A program made the position numbers and the translations under genes. Of a stretch of 64,000 nucleotides of DNA, positions 27,152-35,521 are shown piece by piece. The number at the start of each line of letters is the position of its first letter. The stretch's first letter is position 1. The notes beneath the pieces were generated by a model that saw nothing but the letters and a program-made list of their open reading frames with translations, ran no database searches and was not told where the DNA came from. This DNA comes from Armatimonadota bacterium (lineage in GTDB: Bacteria > Armatimonadota > UBA5829 > DTJY01), in contig JAGONM010000013.1 of the NCBI GenBank assembly GCA_017993055.1, positions 18,882 to 82,881 on the forward strand, given 5' to 3'.

Positions 27152-28996
27152 GTGAAACGATTGGTGCTTGCAGCCTGTTTACTTGGCATGCTCAGTACTA
27201 CCGCATTTTGCGCATCCGACCCTGACGAAAAGCCGGAGCCGGATGCGCGGCTCGATCAGAAGGTAACGATCAAGGCCGTCGGGAAGCCGCTGGGCGACTT
27301 CCTCAGAGAGGTCACGGCAGGGACCGGCGTCAAGATGGTTGCCAGGAAGGACGCGGCTGACATCAAGGTCGCTGTTTTCATCAAGGATACACCCCTGTCC
27401 TCGCTGAGGGATGCCCTCAAGGACTGCCTGCACCTGATGTGTACCCGTGAGGGGCGGAAGGACGAGTGGATCTACAACTTCTGGGAAGACATGAAGACCC
27501 GGCAGGCGGCCGAGCGCATCAAGCAGGAAGAAGTCGAGAAGCTGCACGCACACATTGACATGCTCGCCCAGCAGATTGCCGATATCGAGGCCGAGGGCAA
27601 GGATCCTGCGTCGCTGGCGAAGGAGTTCAACACCATGGCGCCCCAGCAGCGGGAGAAGCTCATGCGCGAGGATCCCGACCGGTATGCGGCGTTTGCGGCT
27701 TTCGGATCCTATGCGGGAACCCTCGCTGCCGTCACCGCGTACACCGGCCTCGGTCAGACTCAGGCTCAGGCACTCTGGGCGGGACAGAAGGTGGCGATCC
27801 ATACTGTGGATATGGCCACCTCCCTCAGGCAGAGGTTCGAGACCAGGTCCGAAGCGCTTACGAGTAGCATTCGAGCGAATGAGTGGCGCTTCCCTGACCA
27901 GCAACCCCTCCCCGACGAGATCGGCGGCCTGACCCTGCAACTCGAGATGACGTCATGGCAGAACAAGCCCTGCCTGACCTACATGTTCGAGTATGTCTCA
28001 GACAACGGCGAGATCGCCGGAGGCGCCGGTTCCGTGATCAGTGTGCCCCTGGATCAGCCCGAAGCCGAGTCGACCGCACCGACAGATGCTGATTCGGCTC
28101 CAGATACGAGACCCGACCTGAAACTGAAGATAGCGTCCCGGACCACTCTGTATGAGGTCATGGAACAGGTCTTCGACGTCACCGGGACATGCGTGATCTC
28201 CGACTACTATACGCGCGTGAAACAGCCAGGGATCATCACGGGCATTCTGACCGGAGACCACCCTGCGTTCAAGACGGCGGACGACGTGCTGGACCAGGCA
28301 GCGAGGGATACCCGCTCGATCGTCGGCAGGTCCGGGGAGATTCGGATCTTCTCCAGCAGGCAATGGCCCTCGGACCGCGACAGGGAGATCCCCGAGCGGC
28401 TGTTGGCCAGGTGGAGAGCGGCCAGGGATCGGTATGGCGGTGTTCGGCTGCAAGACGCGTTCGAAATGGCGAACCTCAGCAGGCTACAGCTCGAAGACCT
28501 CGAGATGTACAAGACGGGCTACGGCTGGGCGATCATCAGCTGCCAGGGAGCGATCAGAGTAGCCGGCTCGCTAACCGCCGGACAGTGGCAGGCGGCGGTA
28601 TCCGAGACAGGACTCTCGACGTCGGAGATGAGCGTCGAGCAACTGGCGTTGGTCCAAGACTGGGCTAAGGATTCCGAGAATTACAGGTGGCCTGTCACAC
28701 TGAGCGAGGAGTTGACCGATCTCTGGAGGCTGAGGTCGTGCACGCTGAAGATCGTGTACAGAGGGCGCGGCGACAGGGACGACGCCATCAAGGCCGAGTG
28801 GGACTTCGAGCTTTATCCGCCAAGCTACTACGAAGCGATCAGGAACGGCGCATCAGAGGCAGCATCCAGGGGCGAGGAGGCGTTCGCTGTGCCGGGGCCC
28901 GAATGCTGTGGGTTATTCCTGGCGGAACTGAATCAGCCCCGAGGTTGGCCTTCGCCATCGGACGAAGAGAGAGAAGGCACACCAGCGTCAAAGTAG
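27152..28996 (+). CDS. secreted protein with STN-like domains, unknown function
   Basis: 614 residues from a GTG at 27152 with GGAGGG just upstream. A signal peptide ends near TTAFCAS. Residues 35-105 (VTIKAVGKPLGDFLREVTAGTG) and a second segment near 320-390 have the pattern of secretin/TonB N-terminal (STN) domains, the short alpha-beta fold used in outer-membrane assemblies. The middle holds a coiled helical region rich in Glu and Gln (about 115-175). Nothing in the sequence gives an enzymatic role. It is unrelated to its neighbours except that all are secreted. It could be a surface assembly or scaffolding component. Confidence 0.6.
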   Translation: MKRLVLAACLLGMLSTTAFCASDPDEKPEPDARLDQKVTIKAVGKPLGDFLREVTAGTGVKMVARKDAADIKVAVFIKDTPLSSLRDALKDCLHLMCTREGRKDEWIYNFWEDMKTRQAAERIKQEEVEKLHAHIDMLAQQIADIEAEGKDPASLAKEFNTMAPQQREKLMREDPDRYAAFAAFGSYAGTLAAVTAYTGLGQTQAQALWAGQKVAIHTVDMATSLRQRFETRSEALTSSIRANEWRFPDQQPLPDEIGGLTLQLEMTSWQNKPCLTYMFEYVSDNGEIAGGAGSVISVPLDQPEAESTAPTDADSAPDTRPDLKLKIASRTTLYEVMEQVFDVTGTCVISDYYTRVKQPGIITGILTGDHPAFKTADDVLDQAARDTRSIVGRSGEIRIFSSRQWPSDRDREIPERLLARWRAARDRYGGVRLQDAFEMANLSRLQLEDLEMYKTGYGWAIISCQGAIRVAGSLTAGQWQAAVSETGLSTSEMSVEQLALVQDWAKDSENYRWPVTLSEELTDLWRLRSCTLKIVYRGRGDRDDAIKAEWDFELYPPSYYEAIRNGASEAASRGEEAFAVPGPECCGLFLAELNQPRGWPSPSDEEREGTPASK

Positions 28997-29036
28997 GACG
29001 CCGACAGAGCTTTTCGACGCCATCGGAGATTTCATC

Positions 29037-30068
29037 ATGAGAAGACTGACCGGTATCTGTGCGCTCTTTGCACTTCTACTCAGTGTCTGCTTCGCCGAAT
29101 CCGCCGGCCCGAAGCTCTGGGAGGTAAAGACGACCCCGCAGCTACTCTCGGCGGCCGCGAAGGTCGGGAAGGACGGCGGCACCATCCGCCTGGCGACCGG
29201 CCGGTACGTTATCACCAAGCCCATCGTCTTCAAGGGCATGAACCGCATCAACATCGTCGGCACAGGGTGGGACGTCGAGATCCTCATGTCGGGCAAGGGC
29301 GACGCGTTGGTCTTCGAAGACTGCGGCCACTGCAGCGTGAGAAACCTGATGATCACCGGCAGCAAGGACGCCGGCTCCGGGATCGTCTTCAAGGGCGCCT
29401 GCGGATCGGACACCGTCGACTTCTGCCGGATCGCAGTATTCCCAGTGAGCGGGGTTCGCTTCGAGGGTCCGGAGAAGAGCGCGCAGTCGTCCAACACCGT
29501 GAGCCGGTGCCACTTCATCAGCAACCTCCAAGACCAGCTCTACAGCTACAACAACAACGACTTCTACATCCTGCAGAACCAGTTCGGGACGCACGGCGGC
29601 ACCCCCAAGACCGGCGTTCGACTCGACCACTCGTCCGCCGGGACCTACTCCATGAACTACCACTGGGGCAACGAGGTCGCGCTGAGGCTCGGGCCGCACT
29701 CCCATTTCAACCGCATCGAAAACAACCGCTTCGAGAACTCGCTCAAGGAAGGCGTGATCATCGGCGGGCCGGACCCCTGGTCTTGCATGCTGACGATCTT
29801 CACCGGCAACACTGTCCACACCAACTCGGAGTCGGAGTTCGGCAAGTACCCGGCGGTCACGGCGACCAACGCCACGAGCACCACCTTCACCTCCAACCAG
29901 ATCTTCAGTTGGGACGCGGGCACAGCGAAGCACAGCTCGAGCCTGATCGTCGGTGAGGGTTGCCGCGGTTGGATCGTGAAGGACAACATCTTCATCCACA
30001 ACACCGGGAAGCCGCTGATCTACGACGAAGGCGCCGGCCACATCGTGAAGGACAACATCACGGACTGA
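29037..30068 (+). CDS. secreted right-handed parallel beta-helix protein
   Basis: 343 residues with a signal peptide (GICALFALLLSVCFA). From about residue 60 it shows the regularly spaced NRIN-, NNDF- and NAT-type turns of parallel beta-helix (pectate-lyase-like) proteins, including RCHFISNLQDQLYSYNNNDF. This fold carries polysaccharide lyases, hydrolases or adhesins. No catalytic residues can be placed by eye. It starts 40 nt after the STN-like gene, so the two are probably co-transcribed. Confidence 0.7.
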   Translation: MRRLTGICALFALLLSVCFAESAGPKLWEVKTTPQLLSAAAKVGKDGGTIRLATGRYVITKPIVFKGMNRINIVGTGWDVEILMSGKGDALVFEDCGHCSVRNLMITGSKDAGSGIVFKGACGSDTVDFCRIAVFPVSGVRFEGPEKSAQSSNTVSRCHFISNLQDQLYSYNNNDFYILQNQFGTHGGTPKTGVRLDHSSAGTYSMNYHWGNEVALRLGPHSHFNRIENNRFENSLKEGVIIGGPDPWSCMLTIFTGNTVHTNSESEFGKYPAVTATNATSTTFTSNQIFSWDAGTAKHSSSLIVGEGCRGWIVKDNIFIHNTGKPLIYDEGAGHIVKDNITD

Positions 30069-30087
30069 GTGGAGTCACCCTCGTTCA

Positions 30088-30178
30088 GGAGGGAGTTGGA
30101 CTCCCTCCCGCGTCACTCATAGGATGAGTTCAACTCCTAAACCAGTGATCGGGGCAGGAGTGCAACTCCCGCCCCAAC
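30088..30178. repeat. cluster of three related stem-loops in the intergenic region
   Basis: Three hairpins in series share a GAGTN(1-3)ACTC core: GGAGGGAGT-TGG-ACTCCCTCC (30088-30108, perfect 9-bp arms), one near 30121-30139, and GGGGC-type arms at 30151-30178 with an ACTCC return. None has a T run. Confidence 0.6.
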
Positions 30179-30233
30179 GTGTGGGTTGGCCCCCAACGTG
30201 CTGGTGCGACTGGCGCGGGACCGCGTGTCCTGC

Positions 30234-30239
30234 TACAAT
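30234..30239 (+). promoter_or_regulatory. -10-like TACAAT just upstream of the ACT-DUF711 operon
   Basis: TACAAT lies 6 nt before the ATG at 30246, so a transcript beginning here would be leaderless or nearly so. No good -35 is evident. Confidence 0.4.
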
Positions 30240-30245
30240 GGGCGC

Positions 30246-30821
30246 ATGAGAGACTTCATCGTCACCGCGATGGCGCGAGACCGCGTGGGGATCGTGCGCG
30301 ACGTCAGCAGCGCCCTCGCGGGACTCGGGGGCAACATCACCCGCCTCAGCGAGACCGTCGTGCGCGGATACTTCACCCTCATCATCTCCGTCGAGGTGCC
30401 CGACGAGCGGGCCGAATCGGAGGTACGCCGGGCAGTCAGCGAATGCGGAGCATCGGGCGAACTCGAGGTCGGGGTGAAGCCGTATGTCGAGCAGCCCGCG
30501 CCCGATGAAGGCATCGTTGAGCATTTCACCCTCACCATGCGCGGTGTCGATCAGCCGGGAATCATCGCGCGGACGACCTCGTACCTCGCCGAGAACGGCA
30601 TCAACATCGAGGACTTCTACTGCTACGTCCACGAGGGCATCCTCCTCATGCTGGCGGAGGTATCCATTCCCGAAGGCGTTGACGCAGAGTCGGTCCAAGC
30701 CGGGCTCGAGGGCGTCGGCGGCGAGTTCGGGCTGGTGATTCACCTCCAGCACGACAACATCTTCCGCGCGACGAGTGACGTCAGGCCGGTCATCGAGATA
30801 ACGCGGGGAGCAGGCGGATGA
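30246..30821 (+). CDS. double-ACT-domain protein, UPF0237/GcvR-like
   Basis: 191 residues made of two ACT domains, the first beginning FIVTAMARDRVGIVRDVSS and the second beginning VEHFTLTMRGVDQPGIIA. Single-domain UPF0237 (ACT-domain) proteins usually sit next to UPF0210/DUF711, exactly as here, but this one has a duplicated domain. The family is thought to sense an amino acid. The ATG at 30246 is preceded by a -10-like TACAAT only 6 nt upstream, so the message may be leaderless. The stop overlaps the next start by an ATGA. Confidence 0.85.
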   Translation: MRDFIVTAMARDRVGIVRDVSSALAGLGGNITRLSETVVRGYFTLIISVEVPDERAESEVRRAVSECGASGELEVGVKPYVEQPAPDEGIVEHFTLTMRGVDQPGIIARTTSYLAENGINIEDFYCYVHEGILLMLAEVSIPEGVDAESVQAGLEGVGGEFGLVIHLQHDNIFRATSDVRPVIEITRGAGG

Positions 30822-32185
30822 GTCGAGAAGAGACTTTCGAACTGATTGACATGCTCCAGAAGGAGCACCTGGACGTGCGCGCGGTAAACATGGGAATCGA
30901 CCTGTTCGACTGCGCGGACAGGGGTATCGAGCGAGTCTGCCGGCTCGTTCGCGAGAAGATCGTGCGGTGTGCATCGCCACTCGTCGGCGCGTGCGACTCG
31001 ATCTCCAAGCGGTACGGCATTCCCATCGTCAACAAGCGCGTGGCCGTGAGCCCGATCGCCGACGTGATGGCCGGCCACGACCGGGATGCGCTCCTCCAAC
31101 TTGCCCACACGCTCGATGCGGCCGCCTCGGATGCCGGGGTGGACTTTATCGGCGGCTACTCGGCGCTCGTCCAGAAGGGCATGAGCGAGGCTGACCGGAC
31201 GCTCATCGAGAGCCTTCCTGACGTGCTCTCGCAGACCTCCAGGCTCTGCGCTTCGATCAACGCCGCGAGCACGAAGGCGGGGATCAACGTGGAGGGGCTC
31301 CTGCTCCTGGGTCGGATCCTGCTCGATATCGCCGCGCGTACCGCCGAGCACGACGGATTCGGGTGCGCCAAGCTCAGCGTCTTCGCCAATATCCCCGAGG
31401 ACAACCCGTTCATGGCGGGCGCGTACAAGGGCGTTGGTGAGCCGGAGACCGTCATCAACATCGGAGTCAGCGGGCCGGGCGTCGTGAAGCGCGCGATCGA
31501 GCGGCTGAGGGAGACGACGCCGAACTGCACGCTGGGCGACATCGCCGAGCAGATCAAGAGCACCGCGTTCCGAGTCACCCGCTGCGGAGAACTGATCGGG
31601 CGTGAGGTCGCGAGGTCGGTCGGCGCGGAGTTCGGGATCGTGGACCTCTCGCTCGCACCCACCCCGGCGGTCGGCGACAGCGTCGGGGAGATCTTCCAGG
31701 CGATGGGGATTCCGCAGATCGGCGGGCCGGGCACGACCGCGGCGCTTGCGATGCTTAACGACGCCGTCAAGAAGGGCGGATCGTTCGCATCGTCTTCGGT
31801 CGGCGGGCTCTCCGGCGCGTTCATCCCGGTCGCGGAGGACTCGGCACTGGCGAAGGCGGTCGAGGACGGGCATCTGAGGCTCGAAAAGCTCGAGGCGATG
31901 ACGAGCGTCTGCTCGGTCGGGCTCGACATGATCGCGCTCCCCGGCGACACGTCCGCCGAGACGCTCACGGCGATTGCGATGGACGAGCTGGCGATCGGAG
32001 TGGTCAACGGGAAGACGACCTCGGTGCGGCTGATCCCGGTCCCGGACAAGAAGGCGGGCGACCGCGCGGTCTTCGGCGGCCTCTTCGGCGAGAGCCCGAT
32101 CCTGGCGGTCCCGAACCACACCTCCGACGCCTTCGTCTCCCACGGCGGCCGGATTCCGGCGCCCCTGACGAGTTTGAATAACTAG
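30818..32185 (+). CDS. UPF0210/DUF711 family protein
   Basis: 455 residues. Characteristic segments are RAVNMGIDLFDCADRG, AHTLDAAASDAGVDFIGGYSAL, INIGVSGPGVVKRAI and GTTAALAMLNDAVKKGGSFAS, all matching the conserved UPF0210 (DUF711) proteins that travel with the ACT-domain UPF0237. Their function is unknown; a glycyl-radical or amino-acid-binding enzyme-like fold has been suggested for the family. The start overlaps the ACT gene stop (ATGA), giving tight coupling. Confidence 0.9.
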   Translation: MSREETFELIDMLQKEHLDVRAVNMGIDLFDCADRGIERVCRLVREKIVRCASPLVGACDSISKRYGIPIVNKRVAVSPIADVMAGHDRDALLQLAHTLDAAASDAGVDFIGGYSALVQKGMSEADRTLIESLPDVLSQTSRLCASINAASTKAGINVEGLLLLGRILLDIAARTAEHDGFGCAKLSVFANIPEDNPFMAGAYKGVGEPETVINIGVSGPGVVKRAIERLRETTPNCTLGDIAEQIKSTAFRVTRCGELIGREVARSVGAEFGIVDLSLAPTPAVGDSVGEIFQAMGIPQIGGPGTTAALAMLNDAVKKGGSFASSSVGGLSGAFIPVAEDSALAKAVEDGHLRLEKLEAMTSVCSVGLDMIALPGDTSAETLTAIAMDELAIGVVNGKTTSVRLIPVPDKKAGDRAVFGGLFGESPILAVPNHTSDAFVSHGGRIPAPLTSLNN

Positions 32186-32193
32186 AGAGACTC

Positions 32194-32937
32194 ATGGCAG
32201 GCACATATCAGACCCCTGACTGGGAGACATACCGCATGGATGTCCGGCAGCCGCACGAGGCGCTGGAGCCGATCGAGCGCGAGATCGAGGTCGTGGACGG
32301 GGCGCTTCGGGCCCTGGTGGATCCCGGCATAATCCCCCACGCGGAGTATGACCTTGACAAGTTCCTCGCCCACCGGCGGGCCGTGCGCGACCTGTTCGAG
32401 ATTCCCTGGACCGCGATCACTCCACGCATGCAGCGGCTGATCTGGGCGATCAATGCGATCAAGCAGCCGAACAACATGATCGCCGCAGGAGTCTACTGCG
32501 GGAACACGTTCATCTCGAACGCGGGCGCGGCGGTCGGGCCGGGCGCGTGCTACACGGCGGAGAACCTGATAGGCATCGAGATCAAGCCCGAGGAGGCCGA
32601 GCGCGCCGAGCGGAACGTCCGGCGCATCGACCCGACGGGAGTCGCCCGCATAGTCGCCGCCGACGCGGTGGATGTAGTGCGCGACTTCGACGGGCAGATC
32701 GACCTGCTCTACCTCGACGCCGACGGCGCGGGCGGCAGGGGCAAGGGAGTCTACCTCGACATCCTCGAGGCGTGCATCGACCGCATGCCGCCGGGAAGCG
32801 TTGTCCTCGCGCACAATAGCGTCAACTGCTTCGAGCGGCTGAAGTTCTACCTCGACTTCGTCCGCGACCCGGCAAACTGCGCCGCGAGCGTGAACGTCAT
32901 CCTCGATCCCGAAGGGCTGGAAGTCTCCGTCCGTTAG
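32194..32937 (+). CDS. SAM-dependent methyltransferase-like protein
   Basis: 247 residues. A class I Rossmann fold is suggested by MIAAGVYCGNTFISNAGAA (motif I-like) and GQIDLLYLDADGAGGRG (motif post I-like DxD). It begins 8 nt after the DUF711 stop, so it is probably in the same operon. The N-terminal 80 residues are helical and unusual. The glycine-rich cofactor loop is not fully canonical, so the methyl acceptor and even methyl transfer are inferred. It could be an O-methyltransferase. Confidence 0.6.
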   Translation: MAGTYQTPDWETYRMDVRQPHEALEPIEREIEVVDGALRALVDPGIIPHAEYDLDKFLAHRRAVRDLFEIPWTAITPRMQRLIWAINAIKQPNNMIAAGVYCGNTFISNAGAAVGPGACYTAENLIGIEIKPEEAERAERNVRRIDPTGVARIVAADAVDVVRDFDGQIDLLYLDADGAGGRGKGVYLDILEACIDRMPPGSVVLAHNSVNCFERLKFYLDFVRDPANCAASVNVILDPEGLEVSVR

Positions 32938-32986
32938 AAAACTCGGGGTGAGTGGGTATAACATTTTATAGGATGGGAATGTTAGT

Positions 32987-35521
32987 ATGAGAAGGGCTGT
33001 CTGGGCAACGGTTCTCCTGATACTCAGTCTGCCGGCAGCGGGCCAGAAGATCGGCGGGAAGCTTGCGCCGCCCGATCCCGCATTTCTCGACTACCTGCAC
33101 AAACGCACGACGACATCGGCCCCGGTCGGACACGCGCTGGGAGTCATGCCCTCGCCGGTCAATCCATCGCGTCACAGAGGCACGATCGCTCCGTCCCCAT
33201 TGGTTGGGGATGGACTCCCTGCGACGTATGACCTCCGAACACAGGGGAAGCTCACCGCCGTCAGGGACCAGGGAATGTGCTCATCCTGTTGGGCCTTTGC
33301 GCTCTACGGGATGATCGAGTCGGCCGCTCTGCCAAGCCGGACGCTCGATCTCTCCGAACACCACCTGAACTGCAAACACGGGTTCGACATCCTCCCCTGC
33401 ACCGGCGGAAACCTCATCATGGCAACGGCGTGCATGGCCCGCTGGAGCGACCCTCTGTTCGAAGCCGACGATCTGTACGTCCCAGGCTGCACCTCATCGA
33501 CGGAAATCCCAGCCCGCCGACGCCTAGGGGACGTGAGCTTCATCCCCGACAGGTCCGGGCCGCTCGACAATGGCGCGCTCAAGACAGCCATTATGACCAA
33601 TGGCGCGGTCTATACCGTGATGTGCTGGGACCCGGCGTGCTACAACGAGCCATCGTCCTCCTACTTCGATTCAGGCCCGTTCTCGTCGGTCCACGCCGTC
33701 TGCCTCGTCGGCTGGGACGACAACTACGACAAGGGCAGGTTCCTCGCCGAGCCGCCGGGCAACGGCGCGTTCATAGTCCGGAACAGCTGGGGTGCGAGCT
33801 GGGGCGAGAGCGGGTACTTCTACGTGTCCTACTACGACACGTGGATCGGCATGGACACCGGGTTGGTCACGACCTCGGATCCGGATGAAGACATTGACCG
33901 CGTATACGAGTACGATCCGCTCGGCTGGGTCGGCGACTACGGCTACTGCGACGGAGACGACTGGTTCGCCAACGTCTTCACCGCCGGTCGTGACGAACAG
34001 CTCAGGGCGGTGAGCTGGTACAGCGCGGTCCCGAACTGCAGCTACACGGTGCAGGTCTATCTCGATCCGGTCGGCGGACCGACAAACCCATCAGGCCCAG
34101 TCGCAACGAAGAGTGGGACATTCGCAGCCGCCGGATATCACATCCTCGCCCTGGATGCGCCGGTCGCACTCCTGGCGGGACACAAGTTCTCGGTCGTCGT
34201 GCGAAATGCCACTCCCGGCTATGCATATCCGATCCCGGTCGAATACATGTTTGAGGGCTACACAAGCTCGGCGACATCGAACCCGGGCGAGAGCTTCGTT
34301 AGCAGCGACGGCCTCGCGTGGATGGACGCGATCGAACTGGAACTCGACATGTTCCAGGCAAACGTTTGCCTCAAGGCGTTCACTGGGGTCACTTTGGAGC
34401 CGGCTGCTATGCCGGTATTCGATCCAGACGGCGGTGACTTCGATCAGCCCCAGAGCGTGACCATCACCTGCCCTACCCCGGGCGCCACGATCCACTACAC
34501 CACCACCGACATAGACCCGACTGAGGCCGATCCGGTAGTTGAGTCAGGCTCGTCGATCCAAGTTGACCACAGTCTGACCCTCAGAGCTAAGGCATTCAAG
34601 AACGGCTGGCCGCCGAGCGGAGTCCAGAGCGCGGTCTACAGCTTCAGGGTCGCAACGCCTGAGTTCAGTCCGGACGGCGGGACGTATCAGGGCGAGCAGT
34701 ACGTCACGATTTCCTCCGCGACACCCGGAGCAGAGATCCATTACACCACCGACGGACGGGATTCTACTCAGGAGGATGGATGGGTGACGGGGCCTGTGCT
34801 GGTGACCGAGTACACGCTGCTCAAGGCCAGGGCGTGGAGAGCCGGTTGGACTCCGAGCGGCGTGAAGAGCGCAGTCTACAGCTTCAACAAGATATCGCCG
34901 ATCAAGCGTCTCCCGGATTATCTGATCGTCTCGGTCAACCGGGCGATCGTGAGCGCTGCGTTTGGAAGCTTCTTCTACATCGAGGAAGACGACCGGTCCT
35001 GCGGCATTCGGGTTGACGTGCCGGGACACGGCCTTCAGGTCGGCATGAGAGTAGATGTCAGCGGCCAACTCCGAACAAAGACCACCGGCGAGAGACACCT
35101 TCAGTTCGGTACGGCCGTCCAGTCTCCTCCTCCGTACAACACCGGTAGCGTCGCTCCACTCCTGCTCGCGAACAGGGCGGTCGGCGGCTCGGACTGGTTC
35201 TACGATCCGCTCACCGGAGCGGGACACCGAGGGGTGATCGGAGGATTGGGCCTGAACAGCATCGGCCTCCTGGTGACAACCTCGGGGGAGGTGACGTACT
35301 CCCAGCCGGGCGTCTACTACTTCGTGATCTCGGACGGCTCGAGCGTGACCGACTACTCCGGCTATCCCGGCGTGCGGATCGCGGCAGGGGCCTCGATCAC
35401 GCCACCGCAGATGGGCCAGCGTATGACGGTCACCGGCGTGTGCCAGTGCGTCAACTACGGCGGCGCCTACTACCGCATCATCCTTCCGAGAAACCAGGCG
35501 GATATCGTGCCGTACCCCTAG
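32987..35521 (+). CDS. secreted papain-family cysteine protease with C-terminal carbohydrate/adhesion domains
   Basis: 844 residues with a signal peptide. The C1A catalytic site is complete: oxyanion Gln95, Cys101 in CSSCWAF, a catalytic His in HAVCLVGWDD and Asn in VRNSWGASWG. After it come a lectin-like region (about 310-455), a chitobiase C-terminal-like repeat (HYTTTDIDPTEADP, then HYTTDGRDSTQEDG, near 500-600) and two OB/beta-sandwich segments (about 640-840). It is an exported protease anchored or targeted by the C-terminal modules. Its stop overlaps the ilvB stop on the other strand. Confidence 0.86.
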   Translation: MRRAVWATVLLILSLPAAGQKIGGKLAPPDPAFLDYLHKRTTTSAPVGHALGVMPSPVNPSRHRGTIAPSPLVGDGLPATYDLRTQGKLTAVRDQGMCSSCWAFALYGMIESAALPSRTLDLSEHHLNCKHGFDILPCTGGNLIMATACMARWSDPLFEADDLYVPGCTSSTEIPARRRLGDVSFIPDRSGPLDNGALKTAIMTNGAVYTVMCWDPACYNEPSSSYFDSGPFSSVHAVCLVGWDDNYDKGRFLAEPPGNGAFIVRNSWGASWGESGYFYVSYYDTWIGMDTGLVTTSDPDEDIDRVYEYDPLGWVGDYGYCDGDDWFANVFTAGRDEQLRAVSWYSAVPNCSYTVQVYLDPVGGPTNPSGPVATKSGTFAAAGYHILALDAPVALLAGHKFSVVVRNATPGYAYPIPVEYMFEGYTSSATSNPGESFVSSDGLAWMDAIELELDMFQANVCLKAFTGVTLEPAAMPVFDPDGGDFDQPQSVTITCPTPGATIHYTTTDIDPTEADPVVESGSSIQVDHSLTLRAKAFKNGWPPSGVQSAVYSFRVATPEFSPDGGTYQGEQYVTISSATPGAEIHYTTDGRDSTQEDGWVTGPVLVTEYTLLKARAWRAGWTPSGVKSAVYSFNKISPIKRLPDYLIVSVNRAIVSAAFGSFFYIEEDDRSCGIRVDVPGHGLQVGMRVDVSGQLRTKTTGERHLQFGTAVQSPPPYNTGSVAPLLLANRAVGGSDWFYDPLTGAGHRGVIGGLGLNSIGLLVTTSGEVTYSQPGVYYFVISDGSSVTDYSGYPGVRIAAGASITPPQMGQRMTVTGVCQCVNYGGAYYRIILPRNQADIVPYP

